From assembly GCF_964204645.1 (NCBI RefSeq), contig NC_134027.1, positions 27,578,485-27,642,484 on the forward strand: a stretch of DNA of 64,000 nucleotides, read 5' to 3'. The position numbers were made by a program, and so were the translations under genes. A model generated the notes under the pieces. That model ran no database searches, was not told the DNA's origin, and was given only the letters and a program-made list of their open reading frames with translations. This DNA is from Tubulanus polymorphus. Lineage: Eukaryota; Nemertea; Palaeonemertea; Tubulaniformes; Tubulanidae. Below are positions 36,701-62,000 of this stretch, in pieces; positions within the stretch are counted from its first letter, which is position 1; the number at the start of each line of letters is the position of its first letter.

Positions 36701-37456
36701 CAGACGATATCCCCGATGTCTCACGCTCGAGTCGGGTTCGGATTAATCGTTGTCGACGATAAAATCTACGCTCTCGGAGGTAGTAATAACATGTGCGATC
36801 CTGTACGCAGCGTAGAGGAGTATTCTATCTATACCAATAGGTGGCGCTCGTTACCGGGTATGTGTTTGAAGCGAGCGTGGGCGGCTTACGCAGTCGTTAA
36901 TAAGAAGATTTACGTGATCGGCGGAGGAGTGATGGGACAGATTTACGAATCGGTCGAATATTTCGATACTCGCGATGAAACGTGGAATACGATCGCTCCG
37001 ATGAAAGAACGTCGGTTCGACGCTCGAGCTGTCAGTTGTCACGGCGACGTGTACGTATTCGGCGGATTGAGACGTTTAGAATGTCCGTCAGCGTCCGTTC
37101 ACGGAACCGGGATGAAATTCTGCGGCACGGAGGTTTATTCTACCGAGTTACAACAATGGACGACGATGATGCAGCGTTCTAGCGGTATGTGCTGTATGAA
37201 CGAGAACTCGCATGTCGACAGCGCCCTCTATTTACCGGTTACTAACGAGATTTATTTAACGGGCGATTTAGATATCGGCGGAGTTTATCATCACGTGAGG
37301 GCTTTAAATATGAATAATCACTCGTGGAGAGGAGTCGTAATTAATAAACCTCACAATCAACGTAACGGTGCTTACTGCTTCTATAGACTCTCGAATTCAT
37401 TCATTAAAACTAATTCGGAAACTTTTTATAATAAGAATAAAACGAAAACCGACTAG
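33789..37456 (+). CDS. GAN: Gigaxonin (KLHL16), BTB-BACK-Kelch CUL3 adaptor
   Basis: Substrate adaptor of a CUL3 ubiquitin ligase; in vertebrates it controls intermediate-filament turnover. Five exons: 33789-33997, 34625-34951, 35333-35692, 35772-35914 and 36612-37456 give 627 residues in phase (human 597). BTB: DGIVLVSGEEVAVQKGMLAA then CSPYFRAVYTYD. The segment LNEENIQDILQAADLLLLAE and LKSLCCEYLEQCL, and in the BACK domain RGYCDVLVTAGGE, are close to human gigaxonin and not to general KLHL proteins. Six Kelch blades follow, with GG pairs such as FVIGGRDNSG, YALGGSNNM, YVIGGGVMG and YVFGGLRR; NEIYLTGDLDIGGVYHHVR also matches gigaxonin. Introns hold several foldback elements. A short alanine run (DAAAAAEAVV) in the BTB comes from a GCT repeat. 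Confidence 0.92.
35960..36092. mobile_element. Foldback element, family B, gigaxonin intron 4
   Basis: GGGGTCGGTTCCATAGACAG at the left and GCCTATGGAACCGGCTCC at the right, with mirrored TTAAGACCAGTCTAAGAC inside. A second partial copy lies at 35040-35125. Directly right (36095-36262) is a decayed relative of the 17676-18003 foldback, then a family A copy at 36417-36527. Confidence 0.7.
36417..36527. mobile_element. Foldback element, family A, gigaxonin intron 4
   Basis: AACCCAGTTCCACAGTTGTG at the left and CAGAACTGTGGAACTGGACC at the right, with a central TTCATTTTCAATG. It is a well-preserved copy close to the last exon. Confidence 0.8.
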
Positions 37457-37464
37457 TTGTGTGA

Positions 37465-37653
37465 GGGGGACATCCATTGCGGGGAGTAGGGGTCATCCAT
37501 TGCGGGAGTAGGGGACATCCATTGCGGGGAGTAGGGGTCATCCATTGCGGGAGTAGGGGTCATCCATTGCGGGGAGTAGGGGTCATCCATTGCGGGAGTA
37601 GGGGTCATCCATTGCGGGAGTAGGGGACATCCATTGCGGGGAGTGGGGAGTCT
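37465..37653 (+). repeat. 22/23-bp minisatellite downstream of gigaxonin
   Basis: About eight units alternate between GGAGTAGGGG and GGGGAGTAGGGG, each followed by (T/A)CATCCATTGC. It starts only about 10 bp after the stop codon, so it is part of the gigaxonin 3' UTR if that extends beyond it. Confidence 0.85.
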
Positions 37654-38514
37654 TAAAATTGTCCCCTATACATTACGTAGTGCTTAGAAGGGTTGAAAAT
37701 AATTACAATATACGAACAATAGACTCCTCTTAATTAGACTCGATTTGAACCAGTGATTTTACTGTTCAGTTATAGAATTAAATTCACTTTCTGTTAATTG
37801 TTCAATGTTCTAAGATTTGTGTTTGAGTTCAGCGATATTTACGAGTTTATACTTTATAAAGGGTTCCTTAATCAATTTAAATGTAGCTTCATGTTCAAAC
37901 AATATATGAGTTTCCTCAATATCTTTAAGATGCTGCTCTAATGTTTTATGTATATGTTTATCGTTAGTTCATTTTGTAAATTCTGATGTAGTTTAACTGT
38001 GTAATTTCTGTTGCACACAATTTCATTTCTAGTTATTACGTTATCGTGATATTCCCTTGATAAGCATTTCATATAGAATATACAAGAATTTCTTATTATT
38101 ATTATTCAGGGTTTTTTCTTCCATTCGGAGCCTGATTTTTAACAGCATATTCTTCATGATTTGCAGTGGGGGGGGGGCGGAGGTGGCGAGTTACTAGGTC
38201 TAACCCACACTACGAAGAGATGTAAAGCGATTCATATTTATTCATAATACAAATTATCACATATTTATTCGTAAATTCTTTTTCAAAATTTTAACTGATC
38301 AAAGATATATAAATAAAGTAACAAATAATGGACGGATTATTGAATTCATATTGTAAATATTCAGTTAAATTCGGCAAGTTAAAAGTTACATTTTCCAAGT
38401 AAATCTCGTAGCTGGAAGATTGTGAAAGTCTCTCCTTAGTCCATCAGATATCTGTAGTACTGCTAGTCACACGGCTCACCACCAGGGGGCAGGCAGGGTT
38501 AGTGTTAGGCGGAT
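37654..38514. other. Convergent 3' flanks of gigaxonin and MORN1
   Basis: AT-rich, with no exon supported. A G-run near 38167 and scattered poly-A-like motifs only. Confidence 0.55.
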
Positions 38515-46182
<7,668 letters not shown>

Positions 46183-47158
46183 GTTGTTTACGTTGGAAAC
46201 CGCCGCTGCTGCTGTACGCGCGCGCATAGAAATATCGGGACTCGAACCTACCGCGGAAATCTAGCGTCAGGTTCGAATCCCAGCCGAGACTCCTTCAGAA
46301 CATATCTTTTTTTATCATTCACTGGATAACCCGACACTACCAAACGGCTCTTCTAGATCCAACAACGACTCAAGTTATTTCAATATTCACAATTTTTATA
46401 ATTTATTAAGAAAAATTCTTTTTCTTACCTTTACAGACTCACATCAACAAAGTACACACGTTTTTAAATAAACATCTTTTTTTTTCAAAAGCTCAGCAAA
46501 TGGGAAGAATTCATTCGAGAGACCAGTCATCTTTACCCAACACCGACAAGAGGAAACATGGTAGAAATCATCAATTCTCATCTAAATCTAACTTTTTTCT
46601 CGATGATAAGAATATGATGTGATAGGTTATCATCAGTGGGGGTCGTTCCTTGATTGCACCACACACAGGTCATCACGCCAGGCCGCCGGCCGTCCCCCAA
46701 ATAAAAATATAGTTCAATACACAAGAGATTTTACAATGACTGCCGAAAAACTTAAGTAGACCAAAAATTTGTGAATCGTTTAGGATATTAATAATCAAAC
46801 AGAAATAACACTTTTGACAATATTGAATTAACGGTGAAACCCGTAAATATTACATCTACAGCGTAACAACCGTGTATTACACTAAATCCATAAACATAAA
46901 TAAATACTTTGTAAAGACATAAAATTATGTTTTTAAAAGACAGCATTTTCTAGTAAAGCGACACTTTGCGATTGCGATGATGATGTAATTGTTGATCGCG
47001 TTCGATGAACTCGTTTCTGAAAATAGTCGGTTTAAAACGACCGTTATGGAACTACTTAGCAACCAATCTCAACTTTTATATTATTAACTTCTTTTAAATT
47101 CTTTTTAATACAAAAAAAAAAAAAATACGCGATATAAGTTTTTTTTAGTAGTAGAGTT
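46183..47158. other. MORN1 upstream and SEC61A 3' flank
   Basis: At 46210-46290, just 5' of MORN1, two oppositely oriented box-B-like T-arms occur: GGGACTCGAACC (minus strand reads GGTTCGAGTCCC) and CAGGTTCGAATCCCAG. There is no full tRNA cloverleaf. The rest is AT-rich 3' flank, with no gene supported. Confidence 0.55.
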
Positions 47159-51182
<4,024 letters not shown>

Positions 51183-51977
51183 GTTTATGTTGATTCTACC
51201 CGGCGCCTAAAGCTGTCTGTTAACTCAGAATTCTGTTTGAACTGTTTTAATTCGGGAAGGAAGACAGATTTTTGTCTAATCCTCCCGAGTCTCACTAACG
51301 TAAAAGAGCGTGTCACGTGACAGTTCAGTACAAATACTCGCTCGCCGCAGCCGGTTCGTGTCAGTGCATGAAAATTCCGCTAACGGCGTGCTTAGTGGCA
51401 GCACCTGACGGTACATTGACTGAGCTGGGTAAATTGCCAGAGTCGGCGCATAATAGTGTATGAAAATTCCGCTAACGACGAGCATAGCGGCAGCATCTGA
51501 CGGGTTAAATGTGTTCATTTTGCACCTCAATTCCATCCTTTTAATTCTTGTCCAATATAACAACTCGTTTCATTGAGAGCAGACGATACCGCTACAGTAT
51601 CAGCACCACCATCCATTAGAAGCGAATCAAGTGAGGGAGGAGGCTCTATTGTTACTCACCCTGTACGGCCTACAGCCCTTTCACCCATCAGGCCCCAAGT
51701 TGGGGCACTGCAATGCATCACATAAAATTCAACAGAACAATAGATAGCACATGGGTCACTCAGTGTTTGTGTGTACCAAAAGTCGCACATGGGTCACTCA
51801 GTGTTTGTGCGTACCAAAAGTCGCATTCACAAATAATAATCCGTCTCAAGACGAAGTTTTTTTCATACTTAATTCATCTTTATTTTGTACAATACAAAAA
51901 TATAAGAACAGATACGGTATTGATAAATTTACACAGGTATAACTTGAGGAGAGGCAGTGAACAGAACCTCGAGGTTC
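51183..51977. other. SEC61A upstream and RUVBL1 3' flank
   Basis: 51355-51510 holds two units of the repeat also seen at 13180-13265 (GTGTATGAAAATTCCGCTAA, then GAGCATAGCGGCAGC). At 51746-51822 a unit of about 38 bp containing CATGGGTCACTCAGTGTTTG is doubled. No gene is supported. Confidence 0.6.
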
Positions 51978-56053
<4,076 letters not shown>

Positions 56054-59000
56054 ATGATTCCCGCTGATGTAGATGAGATGTTCGATGTTCTAGACCCGAC
56101 GTGTCGAGGATTTCTAACATCGGAAGAAATACAACAATTCCACGCTTCAATACATTACCAGTCGATCTCTGACGACCAGGTCGAGGCTGCGATACGCGAT
56201 GTTTGCGGTCAGGACTCGGGAGTCGTCGAGAAGTCTCAATTCCTCGCAGTTTTACGAGAATTCGATCGTCGTAAAACAATCGAACAACGCGTCAGATGGG
56301 ATTTCATGGCTCTCGATCGCCGTGGTAACCATCAATTATCTCTGAAGGACGCGTTAGTTTTGTTTAAACAAACGCACGGAGATAAATTCTCGATGAACTC
56401 GTGGAATCAGTTCCTAAAATCTCGAGATAATTCTACAAATGATGTTTATTTCGATGAGTTAAAACTGTGGTTGTGCGCGATACCGTCATCGGCTGATCAC
56501 ATGATCACCTCGAATAACGAGTTCCTGCAGGAAGAGAAAAATATCACGAATAGAATTCGACAACGAGATTTAAACGATCTTCAAAACTTCAAAAAGTTGC
56601 AGGTGAAAAAAATATGGTTGAATCTCAGTAGGCCTAGAACGTGACACCCTCCTTTTCACCCCCGGCCTCCTTCCCCTCCTTATCGCCCTCCTTCCCCTCC
56701 TTATCGCCCTCCTTCCCCTCCTTATCGCCCTCCTTCCCCTCCTTATCGCCCTCCTTCCCCTCCTTATCGCCCTCCTTCCCCTCCTTATCGCCCTCCTTCC
56801 CCTCCTTATCGCCCTCCTTCCCCTCCTTATCACTCTCCTTCCCCTCCTTATCGCCCTCCTTCCCCTCCTTATCACCCTCCTTCCCCTCCTTATCACCCTC
56901 CTTCCCCTCCTTATTGCCCTCCTTCCCCTCCTTATTGCCCTCCTTCCCCTCCTTATCACCCTCCTTCCCACCCTCCTTCCCCTCCTTATTGCCCTCCTTC
57001 CCACCCTCCTTCCCCTCCTTATCGCCCTCCTTCCCCTCCTTATCACCCTCCTTCCCACCCTCCTTCCCCTCCTTATTGCCCTCCTTCCCCTCCTTATCAC
57101 CCTCCTTCCCACCCTCCTTCCCCTCCTTATCACCCTCCTTCCCCTCCTTATCGCCCTCCTTCCCCTCCTTATCACCCTCCTTCCCACCCTCCTTCCCCTC
57201 CTTATCGCCCTCCTTCCCCTCCTTATCACCCTCCTTCCCACCCTCCTTCCCCTCCTTATCGCCCTCCTTCCCACCCTCCTTATCACCCTCCTTCCCACCC
57301 TCCTTCCCCTCCTTATCACCCTCCTTCCCCTCCTTATCGCCCTCCTTCCCCTCCTTATCACCCTCCTTCCCACCCTCCTTCCCCTCCTTATTGCCCTCCT
57401 TCCCCTCCTTATCACCCTCCTTCCCACCCTCCTTCCCCTCCTTATCACCCTCCTTCCCCTCCTTATCGCCCTCCTTCCCCTCCTTATCACCCTCCTTCCC
57501 ACCCTCCTTCCCCTCCTTATCGCCCTCCTTCCCCTCCTTATCACCCTCCTTCCCACCCTCCTTCCCCTCCTTATCACCCTCCTTCCCCTCCTTATCGCCC
57601 TCCTTCCCCTCCTTATCACCCTCCTTCCCACCCTCCTTCCCCTCCTTATTGCCCTCCTTCCCCTCCTTATCACCCTCCTTCCCACCCTCCTTCCCCTCCT
57701 TATTGCCCTCCTTCCCCTCCTTATCGCCCTCCTTCCCCTCCTTATCACCCTCCTTCCCCTCCTTATCACCCTCCTTCCCCTCCTTATCGCCCTCCTTCCC
57801 CTCCTTATTGCCCTCCTTCCCACCCTCCTTCCCCTCCTTATCACCCTCCTTCCCCTCCTTATCGCCCTCCTTCCCCTCCTTATCACCCTCCTTCCCACCC
57901 TCCTTCCCCTCCTTATCGCCCTCCTTCCCACCCTCCTTCCCCTCCTTATCACCCTCCTTCCCCTCCTTATCGCCCTCCTTCCCCTCCTTATCACCCTCCT
58001 TCCCACCCTCCTTCCCCTCCTTATCACCCTCCTTCCCACCCTCCTTCCCCTCCTTATCACCCTCCTTCCCCTCCTTATCGCCCTCCTTCCCCTCCTTATT
58101 GCCCTCCTTCCCCTCCTTATCACCCTCCTTCCCACCCTCCTTCCCCTCCTTATTGCCCTCCTTCCCCTCCTTATCGCCCTCCTTCCCCTCCTTATCACCC
58201 TCCTTCCCCTCCTTATCACCCTCCTTCCCCTCCTTATCGCCCTCCTTCCCCTCCTTATTGCCCTCCTTCCCCTCCTTATCGCCCTCCTTCCCCTCCTTAT
58301 CACCCTCCTTCCCCTCCTTATCACCCTCCTTCCCCTCCTTATCACCCTCCTTCCCACCCTCCTTCCCCTCCTTATCGCCCTCCTTCCCCTCCTTATCACC
58401 CTCCTTCCCCTCCTTATCACCCTCCTTCCCACCCTCCTTCCCCTCCTTATTGCCCTCCTTCCCCTCCTTATCACCCTCCTTCCCCTCCTTATCACCCTCC
58501 TTCCCCTCCTTATCGCCCTCCTTCCCCTCCTTATTGCCCTCCTTCCCACCCTCCTTATTGCCCTCCTTCCCACCCTCCTTCCCCTCCTTATCACCCTCCT
58601 TCCCCTCCTTATCACCCTCCTTCCCCTCCTTATCGCCCTCCTTCCCCTCCTTATTGCCCTCCTTCCCACCCTCCTTCCCCTCCTTATCACCCTCCTTCCC
58701 CTCCTTATCACCCTCCTTCCCCTCCTTATCGCCCTCCTTCCCCTCCTTATCACCCTCCTTCCCCTCCTTATCACCCTCCTTCCCACCCTCCTTCCCCTCC
58801 TTATCGCCCTCCTTCCCCTCCTTATCACCCTCCTTCCCCTCCTTATCACCCTCCTTCCCCTCCTTATCGCCCTCCTTCCCCTCCTTATTGCCCTCCTTCC
58901 CACCCTCCTTCCCCTCCTTATCACCCTCCTTCCCCTCCTTATCGCCCTCCTTCCCCTCCTTATCGCCCTCCTTCCCCTCCTTATCACCCTCCTTCCCCTC

Positions 59001-62000
59001 CTTATCACCCTCCTTCCCACCCTCCTTCCCCTCCTTATTGCCCTCCTTCCCCTCCTTCCCCTCCTTATCGCCCTCCTTCCCCTCCTTATCACCCTCCTTC
59101 CCACCCTCCTTCCCCTCCTTCCCCTCCTTATCACCCTCCTTCCCCTCCTTATCACCCTCCTTCCCACCCTCCTTCCCCTCCTTATTGCCCTCCTTCCCCT
59201 CCTTCCCCTCCTTATCACCCTCCTTCCCCTCCTTATCACCCTCCTTCCCCTCCTTATCACCCTCCTTCCCCTCCTTATCACCCTCCTTCCCCTCCTTCCC
59301 CCCTGCTTCACCAATTCATAACATTTCAATCTCGTTAACATCCAAATTCTGAGAAGCCAGATTTAATCTGGTGTTGAATAATTAGCTTCATTCACCTGAT
59401 GAAGCTACTAAACATTTGCAGCTAAAGCTCGTGCTTTAAATAAACGAATTAACCGATAAAACTACTCACCATCTCGCGTTACTTAATGTATTCCATAATG
59501 ATACATGTTTATAATGTACAAGCTTTATCATGAACTAGGTCCATTTTCAAAGTTATGAGTGAAAATTTTGATTCAACTTCAGGGTCAAATATTTTGGAAG
59601 AAAACTAATTCTTACTTTATTGAGTCACATCTACGTAACTGGTTGCTGTGAGAGGTTACTACGCATTGAAGAAGTTCAATTGTCATTTACAATATTTCAA
59701 TTAAAAGTAATTATTTTATGGTTTTTTATTTGAAATGCAGGAAGATGAACATTTCATTACGAGACAAGTGAAAGAAAGAAATGATTTGGAAGATAGAATG
59801 AAACGCGAAGCCAGGAGAAAATTGAGCAGGTAAAATAAAAGTTTAATCACGGTTTTTGCCGACATAAAATCAAACGAATAAAATGTTTATGAAATTTTTT
59901 TCTAGGTGGGAGAATTCTGGAGTGAATTCAGTTATTTACGATGATAATATTGAATACACGGACAGTGAACTGACAAAACGACCTAAAGATAAAACCAGTG
60001 TTCTACGAATATTAGACGCATTAGATTTAAAATATGATCTATTACGTAAACCTTTACTGTGGGAGGTTATCAAGACAGCAATAGGTAAATATCTACATCC
60101 ACTTACACAGTTATCCATCCAGTTCCACTGTCCTCCATCCAGTTCCACAGTCCTCCATCCAGTTCCACAGTTGTGGACCAGTTCCACAGTTCTCCATACA
60201 GTTCCACAGTCCTCCATCCAGTTCCACAGTTGTGGACCAGTTGAGTTCCACAGTTTGTGTTTGGAATTTTACAATCAAGTTATAACATTGTAAATGAACT
60301 ATTGCATTAGTAAAGTCAAACTCAACCAAGATTTGTAGAAAACCGATAAAATTTATCTGTGAATCTGATTTCTTGAATTTCTAAATACATGAAGGAAAAC
60401 TTTGTAAAACTCGTCATCCTGTAATTGAACGGAATGAATCAATCTGTAGGAGACATTCTTGTATTGTATATCTGTAGGAGATGTTCTATGGTCTAGTATG
60501 AATAATGCTGAACGTCTGGAGAAATACAATCATTTACTGATACAGGAAAAACAACTGAGGAAACTAGGAACGTTGAATGAAGAAGCTCGTGATTTATACG
60601 GATCAGAAGTGATGTTAGATTACAGTTTACAGGCTGTAATGGGTGAAATCTATTGCGACAATGATTCAATACAGAAAATGATGTATGATGGAAAAACAGT
60701 CTTAACGAAACAACAGTTTGAGAAATCTTTGAAAGGTATGCGGTACAGTAGACTACACAAGCCGCCTCTGATCTACAGTGTAGACTGTGCACTTGCCTCT
60801 GATCTACAGTGTAGACTGTGGGCTTGCCTCTGATCTACAGTGTAGACTGTGCACTTACCTCTGATCTACAGTGTAGACTGTGGGCTTGTCTCTGATCTAC
60901 AGTGTAGACTGCGGGCTTGCCTCTGATCTACAGTGTAGACTGCGGGCTTGCCTCTGATCTACAGTGTAGACTGCGGGCTTGCCTCTGATCTACAGTGTAG
61001 ACTGCGGGCTTGCCTCTGATCTACAGTGTAGACTGCGGGCTTGCCTCTGATCTACAGTGTAGACTGCGGGCTTGCCTCTGATCTACAGTGTAGACTGCGG
61101 GCTTGCCTCTGATCTACAGTGTAGACTGCGGGCTTGCCTCTGATCTACAGTGTAGACTGCGGGCTTGCCTCTGATCTACAGTGTAGACTGCGGGCTTGCC
61201 TCTGATCTACAGTGTAGACTGCGGGCTTGCCTCTGATCTACAGTAGACTGTGCACTTGCCTCTGATCTACAATAGATTGTGGGCTTGCCTCTGATCTTCA
61301 GTAGACTGTGGGCTTGCCTCTGATCTACAGTAGACTGCAGGCTTGCCTCTGATCTACTGTGTAGACTGTGGGCTTGCCTCTGATCTACAGTAGACTACAG
61401 GCTTGCCTCTGATCTACAGTAGACTGTGCACTTGCCTCTGATATACAATAGACTACACAAGCTTGCCTCTGGGTCCAGTTCCACAGTTCTGAGTTTAAGA
61501 TTTGACTCTGAGTTGAAACTCATTGAAAATGAACTAACTTTAACTCAGAGTTAACTTCAACTTTCAACTGTGGAATTGGGTCCCGATCTACAGTAGACTG
61601 TACGCGCTGTCTATTGTAATGTGTGAAATTCTCTCTGAATGAACTGTGTTTAATTATTGTTTTATAGATGGAAACAGCGCAGAACAAATTCTTATTGAAC
61701 TTCATAAGAGGCAGAAATTAGAACGTGAATATTTACTGCATGAAATGAAACCAAACGAACAACGTAAACTTGAAACAATGATTGATTTCATGATCGGAGA
61801 ATATTCGAAATTACTACGGCAACACGCGCTGATTAAAGACGAGAATCTATTCAAAATGGCTGCTATAGCGACCAGTCTATCTGAACATGGCAGTGCCGTC
61901 TGGTTTGTTTTTACACCTCCTCAAGATCTGTATTAATCACAGACTGATAAACATGTGAAAAATTCAGGGGCTGCAGTTGCTGAAAAGTTATTTACAGTTA

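Noticed and set aside
56570-59352. Frames of more than 900 codons on both strands (Ser/Phe/Pro/Leu-rich and Arg/Gly/Ile-rich proteins)
   Set aside because: The 21- and 12-bp units are multiples of three without stop codons in these frames, so any strand stays open. The array lies inside an intron whose flanking exons join in phase without it.
60111-60329. Minus-strand frame with CGTGWRTVELDGG repeats
   Set aside because: Tandem copies of the family A tip; no gene evidence.
60748-61465. CRISPR-like array with palindromic repeats
   Set aside because: There are no variable spacers: the whole 31-bp unit repeats. It is a minisatellite.
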